From positions 1 to 52,065 of the forward strand of contig NZ_SEMB01000023.1 of assembly GCF_004153225.1 (NCBI RefSeq): DNA of 52,065 nt, read 5' to 3'. This stretch comes from Sporolactobacillus sp. THM7-7. Its GTDB lineage: Bacteria; Bacillota; Bacilli; Bacillales; Sporolactobacillaceae. Each line of letters begins with the position of its first letter. Within the stretch, counting starts at the first letter, position 1. Shown one piece after another: positions 1 to 8,641 of the stretch. The notes under the pieces are model-generated. The model saw only the letters and a program-made list of their open reading frames with translations. It made no database searches and was not told the DNA's origin. A program made the position numbers and the translations under genes.

Positions 1-8
1 TATGTGCC

Positions 9-88
9 TATGGATAACTTTTCAAAAACCTATGATCCACAGGTGGATAACTCCCGGAAATCCCGGCAGTAAAGGCTTTTTATCCACA
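9..88. promoter_or_regulatory. Cluster of DnaA-box-like 9-mers
   Basis: Four sites resemble the DnaA box TTATCCACA within 80 bp. A perfect match lies at 80-88. One-mismatch matches lie at 33-41 (TGATCCACA), 42-50 (reverse of the box, GGTGGATAA) and 9-17 (reverse, TATGGATAA). Such clusters bind DnaA at the origin and at a few remote loci in Bacillus. The window edge hides the left flank. Whether this binds DnaA is inference. Confidence 0.45.
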
Positions 89-180
89 GCGGATCACGGA
101 ATTGTGCCTACAGCTGTCGAAGGCGAGTGGGAGCGTCCCGTTCTCTGTCCGGTTTCTTTTCGAACTTTTGACGTTCGTTT

Positions 181-351
181 CTATAAAATATCCTGCAGCC
201 CCCACATAATGATGGCGAGAATCGGAACAAGAACCCATACATGCGGGCCGAGAAGCGTTTTTCCCTTCTCTTTTTCAGACTCGATTCGATCCAGCCTAGT
301 TTCAACGTCATCAACTCTTTTTTCTAGTGCCGGCCACTTATCGTCTTCCAT
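181..351 (-). CDS. Small coiled-coil/membrane protein (56 aa)
   Basis: No function is recognised. The 56-residue product starts MEDDKWPALEK. Residues 8-28 have a heptad-like charged helix, and residues about 35-55 form one hydrophobic membrane segment (VWVLVPILAIIMWGL) ending in QDIL. An AAAGGGAGG Shine-Dalgarno lies 7-8 bases before the ATG. The short coiled coil followed by a single membrane anchor resembles XhlA-type small proteins, but I do not claim the family. It lies just downstream of, and in the same direction as, the lytic transglycosylase gene, so it may share that transcript. Confidence 0.6.
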   Translation of the reverse strand: MEDDKWPALEKRVDDVETRLDRIESEKEKGKTLLGPHVWVLVPILAIIMWGLQDIL

Positions 352-419
352 TGGGGTACCTCCCTTTCGTTATGATCGTATGCCCCAAAATATCGAATAT
401 GGCCTGTCGGCGGATGGTT

Positions 420-1190
420 TTACGCTCGATACGTCTTCGCGCCGTCCAGCACCCGCCTGACATAGGCTTGTGTTTCGGAGAACGGTGGGATGCCTCCGTA
501 CTTGATCACGTTCCCCGTCCCCGCATTATAAGCCGCCAGAGCGAGACGCTCGTTGCCGCCAAAGCGGTCAAGCAGTGTCCGAAGATAGCGGGTTCCCCCT
601 TCAATATTCTGAATCGGATCATAAGGATTCGTGACTCCGAGCGAAGCGGCCGTACTTGGCATCAGCTGCATCAGTCCCTGAGCGCCTGCCGCGCTCGTTG
701 CATTCGGGTTGCCTCCGGATTCGGCGTCAATCACGGAGGCAATGAGCCGGGGATCGACCGAATATTTCTCGCCCGCTGCCTGAACGATATCATGGTAAGC
801 GGAGCGCTCGGATGCCGCAAGTTTACTGCCTGCGTTTTGGGTGCCTGTAACACTCGCTGCCGTACTTTCCGCTGAAGCCGCCGGTTGATCCCTCATCGCC
901 CCCCCGGGAGGAAGAGAGAACGCCGCAAGACGATCGCGGAGAAAATCTTCGGCGCGCAAGCCAGGTTCAGAAACATCAGATGTGAAATCACCGATCGTCC
1001 GGCTTTCGGACTCCTCTTTTTCTGTGACAGGAGGAGTCCCCAAAATCAGCATCAGTGCATTGAATAAATCAGAAAAACCGCCTTCTGCCGGCTGAGGGAA
1101 AGGGGGCTCTGACTGATTCGCGCTGACGCTCGTTCCTGCCAGTATTTCCATCGATAAAAGCCGTGACAGTGTGTTCCCGTCGATCGTCAT
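420..1190 (-). CDS. cwlQ: Lytic transglycosylase, SLT domain (CwlQ/YjbJ type)
   Basis: Predicted murein lytic transglycosylase of 256 aa that would cleave the MurNAc-GlcNAc bond of peptidoglycan. Residues 1-130 are a low-complexity polar region without a clear signal peptide. Residues about 135-255 form the SLT/GEWL-like domain. It shows the catalytic Glu in [10 protein letters not shown], then [12 protein letters not shown] and [12 protein letters not shown], all hallmark motifs. AGGAG lies 10 bases before the ATG, inside the 3' end of the upstream yjbK-like gene, so the two are probably cotranscribed. The order with yjbK, relQ, nadK, yjbO and prpE matches B. subtilis yjbJ-yjbP. Confidence 0.85.
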   Translation of the reverse strand: MTIDGNTLSRLLSMEILAGTSVSANQSEPPFPQPAEGGFSDLFNALMLILGTPPVTEKEESESRTIGDFTSDVSEPGLRAEDFLRDRLAAFSLPPGGAMRDQPAASAESTAASVTGTQNAGSKLAASERSAYHDIVQAAGEKYSVDPRLIASVIDAESGGNPNATSAAGAQGLMQLMPSTAASLGVTNPYDPIQNIEGGTRYLRTLLDRFGGNERLALAAYNAGTGNVIKYGGIPPFSETQAYVRRVLDGAKTYRA

Positions 1191-1196
1191 GTCAAG

Positions 1197-1781
1197 TCAA
1201 CTCCTATGTTTCTGAAGCGCGTGATAAAGACGCAGAATCTTATTCTGTGAAGGTCTGTTCGGAATCGAACATTCGGCCAGAAGCTGTCTGAAAACGGATA
1301 AACCCGTTGAACGGTCCGGAGTCTCAAATTCAAGTTCATAGTCTTCTTTACCGAGATAGAGGCTGTGATCGAGAAACAATTCTCCATTTTCATAAGGAAA
1401 CTGGGCCCGTCTGGTGGTCAGTTCGCCGAGGCGGACGAGCCGTCCGGTTTTGACGTCTGAGTCGGCAATCACCTGTTTCACGGCGCCAGCCGGCAGGCGC
1501 CCGAATTGGATCAGCTCGCGGTTTTCTCTATCGGTCAGCCATTGGTGCGTTTCAAGAATCGCATGCCCGCGCGGCTGTTTCAGCGTGAGATCGTGGCGCC
1601 CGCCTTTGTGGCGGATGCGCAGCGCCGATTGATGGCGGCGCAGTTCATAATCCGGGGTGTCGAAGTAATCGTTCACCTGCTGGAAGAAAGCGGCGGGCTG
1701 GACGGAAAATTTTCGGCAAAGGAAAGCAAACTCTTGTTCCGTCAGCCTGTTTTTAAATTCAATTTCCCATTCCTGATTCAT
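1197..1781 (-). CDS. yjbK: CYTH domain protein (YjbK family)
   Basis: 194 aa. The N-terminal EIEFK matches the ExExK signature of CYTH (adenylate cyclase/thiamine triphosphatase) tunnel enzymes, which act on triphosphate-containing substrates with metal. Charged strands continue as RIRHKGG and LTLKQPRG, and acidic residues near the C-terminus (DYELEFETPD) fit the second half of the tunnel. The physiological substrate is unknown in Bacillus. It is divergent from relQ, with a palindrome between them. The ATG follows a modest AGGA motif. Confidence 0.8.
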   Translation of the reverse strand: MNQEWEIEFKNRLTEQEFAFLCRKFSVQPAAFFQQVNDYFDTPDYELRRHQSALRIRHKGGRHDLTLKQPRGHAILETHQWLTDRENRELIQFGRLPAGAVKQVIADSDVKTGRLVRLGELTTRRAQFPYENGELFLDHSLYLGKEDYELEFETPDRSTGLSVFRQLLAECSIPNRPSQNKILRLYHALQKHRS

Positions 1782-1828
1782 TTGTCCTCAGCCCTTTAAT
1801 CCCGCCCGCGCGGTTCACTCGTCACATT

Positions 1829-1853
1829 ACCTAAATTATGCCATAATGGAGGT
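1829..1853. promoter_or_regulatory. Palindromic dyad between divergent yjbK and relQ
   Basis: A perfect 6-1-6 palindrome ATTATG-C-CATAAT (1835-1847) is flanked by ACCT (1829-1832) and its complement AGGT (1850-1853). It sits in the intergenic space of two divergent genes, where an operator would be expected. The regulator is unknown. The dyad also contains CATAAT, which could serve as a -10 on either strand. Confidence 0.4.
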
Positions 1854-1948
1854 AAAGAAACAACACGCTCAGATTGATGTTTTCGATTTCGAACATCTTC
1901 TTTTGTGATCACGTATTTTTTGGGCATCGGAGTTGGAGGAATCTGTGA

Positions 1949-2572
1949 ATGGAATGGAACGTTTTTCTCGCACCGTATAAACAGGCGGTGGATGAGCTGA
2001 AAGTCAAACTGCGGGGATACCGCGACTTATATGACATTGCGTCGAAAAATTCGCCGATTGAGTTTGTGACGGGAAGGGTCAAACCGGTCGCGAGTATTTT
2101 AGATAAAGCGAAACGCAAGGGGATCCCGCTTGACCAGTTAAATACACAGATGCAGGATTTGGCCGGCGTGCGTGTGATGTGTCAGTTTGTCGACGACATC
2201 ATGAAAGTGGTAGAACTGATTCGCAGCCGGACAGACATGACCGTTGTGGAAGAGCGGGACTACATTACCGAAAAAAAGAAGAGCGGGTATCGCTCCTATC
2301 ACGTGGTCGTCCAGTATCCGGTTCAGACGACGAGCGGCGAGAAAAAAATTCTCGTGGAAATTCAGGTGCGCACTCTGGCGATGAACTTCTGGGCGACGAT
2401 TGAGCACTCGCTGAATTACAAATATAAAGGCAATATTCCTATGGATGTCAAATCACGTCTCTTGAGAGCAGCGGAAGCGGCGTTTCGTCTCGACGAAGAG
2501 ATGTCGCAGATTCGCGAAGAAATCTGGATCGCCCAGCAACACTTTTCACAAAAAAATGTCGATGAGAAATAA
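1949..2572 (+). CDS. relQ: Small alarmone synthetase RelQ (GTP pyrophosphokinase)
   Basis: 207-aa single-domain (p)ppGpp synthetase of the RelQ/YjbM class. It transfers pyrophosphate from ATP to GDP/GTP in the stringent response. No HD hydrolase, TGS or ACT domain is present, so it is synthesis only. Diagnostic segments are DLAGVRVMCQFVDD, RDYITEKKKSGYRSYHVVV and EIQVRTLAMNFWATIEHSLNYK. The length equals the usual small-synthetase size. GGAGGA lies before the ATG. NAD kinase and a pseudouridine synthase follow in the same direction, as in B. subtilis yjbM-yjbN-yjbO. Confidence 0.95.
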   Translation: MEWNVFLAPYKQAVDELKVKLRGYRDLYDIASKNSPIEFVTGRVKPVASILDKAKRKGIPLDQLNTQMQDLAGVRVMCQFVDDIMKVVELIRSRTDMTVVEERDYITEKKKSGYRSYHVVVQYPVQTTSGEKKILVEIQVRTLAMNFWATIEHSLNYKYKGNIPMDVKSRLLRAAEAAFRLDEEMSQIREEIWIAQQHFSQKNVDEK

Positions 2573-2608
2573 TACGGTTATGGAACGTCGGAAGGGAGTG
2601 CTGATGGA

Positions 2609-3472
2609 ATGACTGAAGTCAATCAAACGCCGATGAAAAATGCGATTCCGGCCGGAATGCTGAAGAAATTTGCCGTTCAGACAAGGGAAGATGCGTTTTC
2701 ACACGCGATCAAAGCGCGGATTATCGATTACTTAACGGACTTTCAGTTGACCTACGATGAAAAAGAGCCGGACATCGTCATCTCGGTCGGCGGGGATGGG
2801 ACGCTTCTTCAGGCCTTTCATCACTATATATATCGGCTCAAGGATACCGCTTTTGTCGGGGTGCACACCGGACACCTCGGGTTTTACGCGGACTGGACGG
2901 CGGAAGAAATCGAGAAGCTGGTGATTTCGATCGCAAGAAACGCGTTTAATATTGTCGAATACCCGCTGCTGAAGGTGACTGTCCGATATACGAATCGCGC
3001 GGAGTCGGTCGGCTATCTGGCGCTGAATGAATGTACGGTGCGGGGGGCCGAGGGGCTGCTCGTCGCAGATGTTTTGATTAAAGGGGAGAAGTTCGAAAGT
3101 TTCAGGGGAGACGGGCTTTGTTTTTCGACGCCGACGGGTTCGACGGCTTACAACAAAGGGCTGGCCGGCGCGATCATCCATCCATCGCTCGCATCTATTC
3201 AGCTGTCGGAGATGGCCTCGATTAACAACCGGGTTTTCCGGACGATCGGTTCGCCACTGATTTTGCCGAGACACCACCGCTGTCAGGTAAAGCCCGTTTC
3301 GGATAACGAGGTGCTCAGTCTCACCATCGACCATTTGTCGCTCGTTCATGAAAACGTCAAGTTTATTGAATTCGTTGTCGCAGAGAAAAAAATCCGTTTC
3401 GCGCGTTTTCGTCCTTTGCCTTTTTGGCGCCGTGTGCGTGACTCGTTTATAGGCGAAGGAGAAAATAGTTGA
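2609..3472 (+). CDS. nadK: NAD kinase
   Basis: 287 aa. It phosphorylates NAD to NADP using ATP or polyphosphate. The family GGDGT motif is [10 protein letters not shown], and the NAD-binding loop reads [22 protein letters not shown] and [11 protein letters not shown] are also typical. The start at 2609 has GAAGGGAG about 10 bases upstream. This gives some 16 extra residues at the N-terminus relative to the B. subtilis protein as I remember it. A later ATG at 2657 would match that length but has a weaker ribosome site. It overlaps the following gene by one base (TGATG). Confidence 0.95.
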   Translation: MTEVNQTPMKNAIPAGMLKKFAVQTREDAFSHAIKARIIDYLTDFQLTYDEKEPDIVISVGGDGTLLQAFHHYIYRLKDTAFVGVHTGHLGFYADWTAEEIEKLVISIARNAFNIVEYPLLKVTVRYTNRAESVGYLALNECTVRGAEGLLVADVLIKGEKFESFRGDGLCFSTPTGSTAYNKGLAGAIIHPSLASIQLSEMASINNRVFRTIGSPLILPRHHRCQVKPVSDNEVLSLTIDHLSLVHENVKFIEFVVAEKKIRFARFRPLPFWRRVRDSFIGEGENS

Positions 3473-4461
3473 TGTACAGAAAGATAAGGGATGTGAATCA
3501 GGCTTCTGCCGCTTTACGCGGTCAGTTCATCCATATTATGGAAAAGAAATGCTATCGAATCGAGAGAACTATAGACGCGGGTCAACATGGGATGGCGCTG
3601 CTCGATTTTTTAAGAAAAAATTTAAAAGTATCACATCGAACGCTATCTGCAATCAAGTATAAAGGCGGCCGTTTACTGATCGACGGTGAGGAGCGGACGG
3701 TTCGCCACATTCTGAAGGAGGGGGAGGTGCTGACCGTTATTTTTCCCCCGGAGACGCCGAGCGGTTTTCTCGTCAGTAAGCCGATGGCCCTCGATATTGT
3801 CTTTGAAGACGACTTTCTGATGGCAGTCAATAAACCGGCAGGCATTCCGGTGATTCCGACGCATCTTGACCCGACCGGGGCACTGGCGAATGGTCTTCTG
3901 GCCCATTTTGAAAACGAGCGCCGGGCATCGACGGTGCACATCGTCAACCGGCTGGACCGGGGCACATCCGGGTTAATGCTCATCGCCAAACACCGGTACG
4001 GCCACGAACGGCTTTTCAGAATGCAGAAGAAAAGACAGATTCATCGCCGTTACCTCGCGTTTATTGACGGATGCCCGGATAAAAAGGAAGGAATGATTGA
4101 CGCGCCGATCGGACGCAAAGACGGGAGCATCATTGAACGGACCGTTGACTGGCAAGAAGGAAAACGATCGGTGACCCATTATAAAGTGCTGCAGTCGTTT
4201 GCCGATCGGTCGCTCGCGGTGGTTCGTCTTGAAACCGGGCGGACGCATCAGATTCGTGTACATTTTTCTTCGATTGGCCACCCGCTGATGGGCGACGATT
4301 TGTACGGCGGTCCGATGGAGAGCATCGGACGGCAGGCTCTCCATTGTTTCGAGGTCTCCCTGATTCATCCTCTGACCGAACAGCCTCTCCATCTTTACGC
4401 CGGCTTGCCGGCGGATATGCTGGCACTTGCCGGCCGGCCGATTAATCTGAAAACGATCTGA
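3472..4461 (+). CDS. yjbO: RluA/RluD-family RNA pseudouridine synthase (YjbO)
   Basis: 329 aa. Isomerises uridine to pseudouridine in RNA; the target site is not known from the sequence. The N-terminal part has S4-like features ([13 protein letters not shown]), and the catalytic domain carries [14 protein letters not shown] with the catalytic Asp. RTHQIRVHF and DDLYGG are also family motifs. The ATG at 3472 overlaps the nadK stop and has AAGGAG upstream. An alternative ATG at 3538 aligns better with the Bacillus protein but has no ribosome site, so this protein may have about 22 extra residues. It overlaps prpE tail to tail by 20 bp. Confidence 0.9.
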   Translation: MYRKIRDVNQASAALRGQFIHIMEKKCYRIERTIDAGQHGMALLDFLRKNLKVSHRTLSAIKYKGGRLLIDGEERTVRHILKEGEVLTVIFPPETPSGFLVSKPMALDIVFEDDFLMAVNKPAGIPVIPTHLDPTGALANGLLAHFENERRASTVHIVNRLDRGTSGLMLIAKHRYGHERLFRMQKKRQIHRRYLAFIDGCPDKKEGMIDAPIGRKDGSIIERTVDWQEGKRSVTHYKVLQSFADRSLAVVRLETGRTHQIRVHFSSIGHPLMGDDLYGGPMESIGRQALHCFEVSLIHPLTEQPLHLYAGLPADMLALAGRPINLKTI

Positions 4462-5191
4462 ACGAATCAGCGGTAAAGGGCATAGAGGAGACTGCCGAAA
4501 CCGTCTCTTCTTCCGGATAGCGCAGCGCGGTCAATGACCCGCCGAAGACGCAGCCGGTATCGATGTTCACCGTTCGATTTTTCCATCTCGGTTTCCCTAC
4601 AGGTGTGTGGCCGTAAACGATAAGCGACGACCCGTGATAGTTTTTGGCCCAATCACGCCGCTCGGGCCGGCCGTGCGCATCGGTTTTTCCCGTTGTATCG
4701 CCGTATAAAAGAAGGGAACGCAGCCGTTTACCGACGGGCCGGCCGATATCTTCTCCGCGAATGCCGGCGTGGCAGACGACCAGTTTCCCATCGTCAAGAA
4801 TCAGATATAGGGGGGACTGCTCGTACAGGCGAATAAAAGTCTGCATAATGTCGCTTCTCTTTTTCAGGGGAAGCGTATTCAGATCGCGTACAGTGCATTC
4901 GAGCCCGTGCGAGACTTGAACGGGGCGCCCGATCATCCATCGATAAAGCTTATCGCAATGGTTCCCGGGAATATAGCGCCCGAAGCCCTTTTCAACCAGT
5001 CCGGCGGTCACATCGATCATCGTTAGGGACTCCGGACCGCGGTCGGTGATGTCGCCGACGAAGACTATTTCTCGTCCGTCCGGATGAACCGGGAGACCGG
5101 AAGCCCAGTCATAGCCGAGCCGGACGGTCAGATTTTTAAATTCATGGAAACAGCCATGGACATCGCCGATCACGTCATACTTTTCATCCAT
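4442..5191 (-). CDS. prpE: PrpE-type metallophosphatase (PPP family; Ap4A hydrolase/protein phosphatase)
   Basis: 249 aa from the chosen ATG at 5191, which has GGAAGGAAGG upstream; a longer frame to 5236 lacks a ribosome site. The PPP signatures appear in order: [30 protein letters not shown] and [14 protein letters not shown]. subtilis PrpE hydrolyses Ap4A and has been linked to spore germination, so this protein probably acts on dinucleoside polyphosphates or phosphoproteins. [11 protein letters not shown]-like text near the C-terminus is typical of the subfamily. It converges on yjbO with a 20-bp overlap. Confidence 0.9.
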   Translation of the reverse strand: MDEKYDVIGDVHGCFHEFKNLTVRLGYDWASGLPVHPDGREIVFVGDITDRGPESLTMIDVTAGLVEKGFGRYIPGNHCDKLYRWMIGRPVQVSHGLECTVRDLNTLPLKKRSDIMQTFIRLYEQSPLYLILDDGKLVVCHAGIRGEDIGRPVGKRLRSLLLYGDTTGKTDAHGRPERRDWAKNYHGSSLIVYGHTPVGKPRWKNRTVNIDTGCVFGGSLTALRYPEEETVSAVSSMPFTADSFRSFSD

Positions 5192-5297
5192 ACGCTGCCT
5201 TCCTTCCCAGTCATTTGCCAGTAAGACATCATTCATTAATGGACTTGTATCCTATTCTCCGTACTTTTGCGGTGTTTATTCGGAAACGATATTTCTT

Positions 5298-6461
5298 TTA
5301 TGTAAACATAAATTTTTCCGTCCGTATCCGAACGCTTTGCACGAGTCCGATACAGATCATACTGGTCAGAAGAGAACTTCCCCCGTAGCTCAGAAAGGGG
5401 AGAGTAATTCCCGTGACCGGCATCACGAGCACGGTCATTCCGATGTTCTCAAACACTTGAAACATGAGCATACCGATGATCCCGGTGCAGAGAAACGTGC
5501 CGAACGAATCGTGCGTATCCGCTGCCGTTCGCGTAATACGGTGAATCATGATGAAAAAAAGGAGAATGACGAAAATGGCACCGACAAATCCGAAGCTGCC
5601 GCCGATCACGGCGAAAATAAAATCGTTATAGGATTCCGGTATGGATATGGAAGGATCGATCCGTCTGTTGATAAATTCCCCGCTGCCGATCGACTTCAGC
5701 GCACTGAGCACCTGATAGCCAGCATCATTCTCGTAACTTTGCGGATCGAGCCAGGCGAGAAAGCGATCTTTCTGATGCCCTTCGAGAATCATGTCGATAA
5801 TAAAAGGAAATTTGAACCAGCTGATGAAAAAAAAGGCGATACCGCCGGCGATCATTGTGAAAATGCCGGCAATAAATTTCCAGTTAATCCCGCAGATGAC
5901 GATCATGGTTATGATAATGCTGAAAATGACAAGCGCCCCGCCGAGATCGGGCTGAACCAAAACCAGCGCGAAAGGAGGAAGCGAGATCGCCGCAATTTTC
6001 CCGAGGAGAATCCAATCTTCCCGGCTATCCCTGATGGAATAGATTTCGTTATGTTTATCTATAATCACGCTGAGAGAGACGATGAGAAACAGCTTCATAA
6101 ATTCCATCGGCTGCATCACCCCGATAACGGGGAAGCTGTACCAGCCCCAGGCGCCATTAACTTTATGCGCAAAAGGAACGGGAAGCCCCGCCTTGGCAAA
6201 AAAGAGTCCAAGCAATAAAAACATACCTGTTCCGTAAAAAAACCAGTGCAGCTGTTTTAGCCGATCATAGTCCATGATCATGATAAAAAAAGCAATGATT
6301 GCGCCGAGCACATACCAGCCGATCTGCATGTAGGCGAACTTAACGGCTCGTCCACCGGTTTCAAGAGGCGCGTTGTAGATGGCGATAAAGCTGAGACAGG
6401 CGAAGACGAAGACGATAAAAATCAATGTATAATCGATTTTGGAAAACATGTCTCTGTTCAT
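5298..6461 (-). CDS. rodA: SEDS peptidoglycan glycosyltransferase (RodA/FtsW family)
   Basis: 387 aa with about ten membrane segments. SEDS proteins polymerise lipid II into glycan strands, with a class B penicillin-binding protein as partner. Visible motifs are LVQPDLGGALV, ALKSIGSGEF and the C-terminal PFLSYGGSSLLTSMICIGL. The WYSFPVIGVMQPMEFMKL segment is RodA-like, so elongation is more likely than septation; FtsW or SpoVE remain possible. No mreBCD or PBP gene is adjacent. AAAAGGA lies a few bases before the ATG. The gene appears to be transcribed alone. Confidence 0.88.
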   Translation of the reverse strand: MNRDMFSKIDYTLIFIVFVFACLSFIAIYNAPLETGGRAVKFAYMQIGWYVLGAIIAFFIMIMDYDRLKQLHWFFYGTGMFLLLGLFFAKAGLPVPFAHKVNGAWGWYSFPVIGVMQPMEFMKLFLIVSLSVIIDKHNEIYSIRDSREDWILLGKIAAISLPPFALVLVQPDLGGALVIFSIIITMIVICGINWKFIAGIFTMIAGGIAFFFISWFKFPFIIDMILEGHQKDRFLAWLDPQSYENDAGYQVLSALKSIGSGEFINRRIDPSISIPESYNDFIFAVIGGSFGFVGAIFVILLFFIMIHRITRTAADTHDSFGTFLCTGIIGMLMFQVFENIGMTVLVMPVTGITLPFLSYGGSSLLTSMICIGLVQSVRIRTEKFMFT

Positions 6462-6828
6462 TTTGTCGATCCTTTTTCAAAAAGTCTTTTTGCCCGCAAG
6501 AAGACGGATCCTCAAATAATGATAGCCCATTGATGGAAAAAATGGAACCGTCAATTTTAAAGGAAGGTTAAAATGCACGGTGTCTCCTCAGTTTTATCGA
6601 TACGGGGGGGCGATGAACCCCACAGCCACAGTATGCGATTCATCGGCAAGCGGCGGGAAATATAAGGAGACATCCTGCAACAAAACATTCGCACATCACA
6701 CCGCTTTTACTGTCTCAATTTGAAAATCGGTGTCGCTTGAATATCTTTCCGAAACCGGGGGAAGAGAAGAAAAACGCACGCGACGGGGATGGCCAAGGCC
6801 GGACGGCCGTGTGCCGGTAGTCCATTCA
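6462..6828. other. Intergenic region between rodA and fabI
   Basis: About 370 bp without a credible gene on either strand. It holds the divergent 5' regions of rodA and fabI. I could not find a convincing -35/-10 pair for rodA. No FapR-type operator (a TTAGTACC-like dyad), which controls fabI in Bacillus, was recognised. Confidence 0.4.
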
Positions 6829-6837
6829 TGCTATAAT
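6829..6837 (+). promoter_or_regulatory. Extended -10 promoter of fabI
   Basis: TGC-TATAAT is a perfect extended -10 element about 35 bp before the fabI start. No good -35 hexamer is visible at the standard spacing, which is common for extended -10 promoters. Confidence 0.6.
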
Positions 6838-6872
6838 AACCCCATGTGAACCGAAATACAGGAGGTTTGATG

Positions 6873-7649
6873 ATGCTATTCACGCTGGAAGGACGTACAT
6901 ATGTGGTCATGGGTGTGGCCAATCGAAGAAGTATTGCCTGGGGAATCGCCCAGGCGCTGGATAAAGCGGGTGCTCGTCTGATTCTCACCTATAACAATGA
7001 ACGTTTCAGGCCTGGTATCGAAAAGCTGACGTCGACGCTCGAAGGGAAAAAGACGATGATTCTGCATTGCGATGTCACAAACGATGAAGATATCGAAACG
7101 GCATTCGCGACTATCAAGGAGGAGGCGGGTGTCATTCACGGCTTGGCGCACTGTATCGCCTTCGCCAAAAGGGAAGAGTTAGGCGGCGATTATCTGAATA
7201 CGACAAGGGACGGGTTCCTTCTTGCCCAGAACGTCAGCGCCTATTCCCTCACCGCAGTGCTGAAGAAGGCGAGAACACTGATGACTGAGGGGGGGAGCGT
7301 CGTGACGCTGACTTATTTAGGCGGCGAGCGTGTGGTGCGAAATTATAATGTGATGGGCGTTGCCAAGGCGAGCCTCGACGCCAGTGTGAAATATCTGGCC
7401 AATGATCTCGGCAAAGAGAACATCCGAGTCAATGCGATCTCGGCCGGTCCGATACGGACGCTGTCTGCAAAAGGCATTTCTGGATTTAACAGCGTGCTGA
7501 AAGTAATCGAGGAGCAGGCTCCGCTTCGCCGGACCGTCACGACGGAAGACGTCGGCAATACGGCCCTTTTCCTGTTTAGCGACTTATCAGCGGGTGTGAC
7601 AGGCGAAACGATTCATGTCGACAGCGGTTTTCACATCGTCGGCCTTTAA
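6873..7649 (+). CDS. fabI: Enoyl-ACP reductase (NADH), FabI
   Basis: 258 aa. Reduces trans-2-enoyl-ACP in the last step of each fatty-acid elongation cycle. It is an atypical short-chain dehydrogenase. The cofactor loop is VMGVANRRSIAWGIA, and the active site is the Tyr-x6-Lys type: YNVMGVAKASLDASVKYLA. INAISAGPIRTLSAKGI-like text (VNAISAGPIRT) and LHVDSG-like ending (IHVDSGFHI) are typical. AGGAGG lies 7 bases before the ATG at 6873; an adjacent ATG at 6870 is equally in frame. A terminator follows, so it is monocistronic. Confidence 0.95.
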   Translation: MLFTLEGRTYVVMGVANRRSIAWGIAQALDKAGARLILTYNNERFRPGIEKLTSTLEGKKTMILHCDVTNDEDIETAFATIKEEAGVIHGLAHCIAFAKREELGGDYLNTTRDGFLLAQNVSAYSLTAVLKKARTLMTEGGSVVTLTYLGGERVVRNYNVMGVAKASLDASVKYLANDLGKENIRVNAISAGPIRTLSAKGISGFNSVLKVIEEQAPLRRTVTTEDVGNTALFLFSDLSAGVTGETIHVDSGFHIVGL

Positions 7650-7676
7650 AAATGTCCTATTATGTTGTGTAAAAAG

Positions 7677-7721
7677 GGATCGGGCTGTACCGAGAAAGAA
7701 ACAGTCCGGTCCTGTTTTTTT
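7677..7721 (+). terminator. Rho-independent terminator of fabI
   Basis: A 12-bp stem (GGATCGGGCTGT / ACAGTCCGGTCC, with G-U pairs) and a 12-base loop are followed by TGTTTTTTT. Confidence 0.8.
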
Positions 7722-7871
7722 AATCTTCCGAACAGGCATCTAGACCGGGCAGCCCGCGTATTAAAGTCCTTTAGACCGGTCATTTTTTTCGATCGGTACG
7801 CCACGCGACTGTGCCGCATATCCGGCCCCTGTTTCTAAGCCTTTTTCGCCAGCGCGGTGTTTGGAGCGTCT
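7722..7871. other. Intergenic stretch without a recognisable gene
   Basis: Together with the flanking terminator, this part of the roughly 430-bp gap after fabI holds no ORF with a ribosome site. Only the tiny reverse-strand ORF at 7872-7973 to its right has any coding support. Confidence 0.3.
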
Positions 7872-7973
7872 CTATGCCTCCGCTTGTTTTTTCCCGCTTT
7901 TCGGCCACTTCGGCCAGTCCTCTTCCAACCGTTTCTGATGATTGAAAGAGTCCTGGTTTGCTTCGTCCTTCAT
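7872..7973 (-). CDS. Possible 33-aa hydrophilic small protein
   Basis: Starts MKDEANQDSFNHQKRLEED and ends WPKWPKSGKKQAEA. The ATG has AGGAAG 9 bases upstream. Its very polar composition, with W-P-K-W-P, is like some small spore or acid-soluble proteins, but I recognise no family. Support is the ribosome site and composition only. It could equally be chance in a poorly conserved gap. Confidence 0.3.
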   Translation of the reverse strand: MKDEANQDSFNHQKRLEEDWPKWPKSGKKQAEA

Positions 7974-8080
7974 TGCTACTGCTTCCTGAACATGGTGTGA
8001 TTAGGCTTGCACCTTCCCAAAACGGGCAGCGGTAAGTGTGCCAAACCCTTGGTTCTCTCCATATTATGTAGGAAAACAAG

Positions 8081-8428
8081 ATGGTGAAGGCGGGAACATC
8101 GGAAAACGTCCGGAAAGAGACGGAGGGGAAACTGAAATCCCTGCGCAGGGAATATGAGACGTTTTCGGAAAAATATCAGGAGCTGGAACACCGGCTCGAA
8201 AAAATAACAGAACGGGCGGTGTTTTGTTTTTTTCGGAGAGGGCGGATACAAGATAAAATGCGCCAATCAAATCCTGATCACTACATCATTTACACGCAGT
8301 GTAGGCGGGTGACTGCACCGAATTCGGGACGTGCGCATATAGTGTCACGAAACCACTCCAGGAGGCGAATAAGATGGCAGAAGAGAGGAAAAAAGAACCA
8401 AAGGTCATTCACGTCGATAAATTGGTGA
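8081..8428 (+). CDS. Possible decayed small coiled-coil ORF
   Basis: 115 codons. The first 47 residues look protein-like: a charged helix of coiled-coil character (KLKSLRREYETFSEKYQELEH). From about position 8220 the composition changes to an Arg/Cys-rich, non-protein-like tail that overlaps the next gene by 55 bp. TAGGAAAAC lies before the ATG. It may be a short gene broken by a frameshift near 8220, or not a gene at all. Confidence 0.25.
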   Translation: MVKAGTSENVRKETEGKLKSLRREYETFSEKYQELEHRLEKITERAVFCFFRRGRIQDKMRQSNPDHYIIYTQCRRVTAPNSGRAHIVSRNHSRRRIRWQKRGKKNQRSFTSINW

Positions 8429-8598
8429 TTAAGGCCGATGAAGTCATTCTCAAACCGGAAAGGGAGCACCGCCCGCCGTTTTCTGATCCGGAACCTGAAT
8501 TTGACGGGCCTGTTCCCCGGGATTTTTGGGGGTTCCCACTGCCGAGAAGGCCTGAGGCGCCGAAAAAAGACGAGGACGACGGCAAAAAGGAAGACTGA
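8374..8598 (+). CDS. Small charged protein, unknown function (74 aa)
   Basis: Strong ribosome site (AGGAGG, 8 bases before ATG). Residues 9-27 contain KVIHVDKLVIKADEVIL, a beta-strand-like segment. A Pro/Asp/Glu-rich middle follows with DFWGFPLPRRPE, and the protein ends in a highly charged Lys/Asp tail. No membrane segment or signal peptide. The VIHVDKLVIKAD pattern recurs, as I remember, in small Bacillales proteins of unknown function. I assign no function. Confidence 0.7.
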   Translation: MAEERKKEPKVIHVDKLVIKADEVILKPEREHRPPFSDPEPEFDGPVPRDFWGFPLPRRPEAPKKDEDDGKKED

Positions 8599-8641
8599 GC
8601 CTTATTTTACCCGAAAGCGACTGGCGAAGGGCGGGGCAGAT

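Noticed and set aside
2-460. Long plus-strand open frame at the left edge
   Set aside because: Cys/Arg-rich composition without family resemblance. It overlaps the better supported 56-aa gene and the 3' end of cwlQ on the other strand.
5337-6218. 293-codon plus-strand frame opposite rodA
   Set aside because: His/Asp/Arg-rich antisense shadow of a conserved membrane protein; no ribosome site.
6780-6872. FapR operator upstream of fabI
   Set aside because: Looked for TTAGTACC-like inverted repeats and found none.
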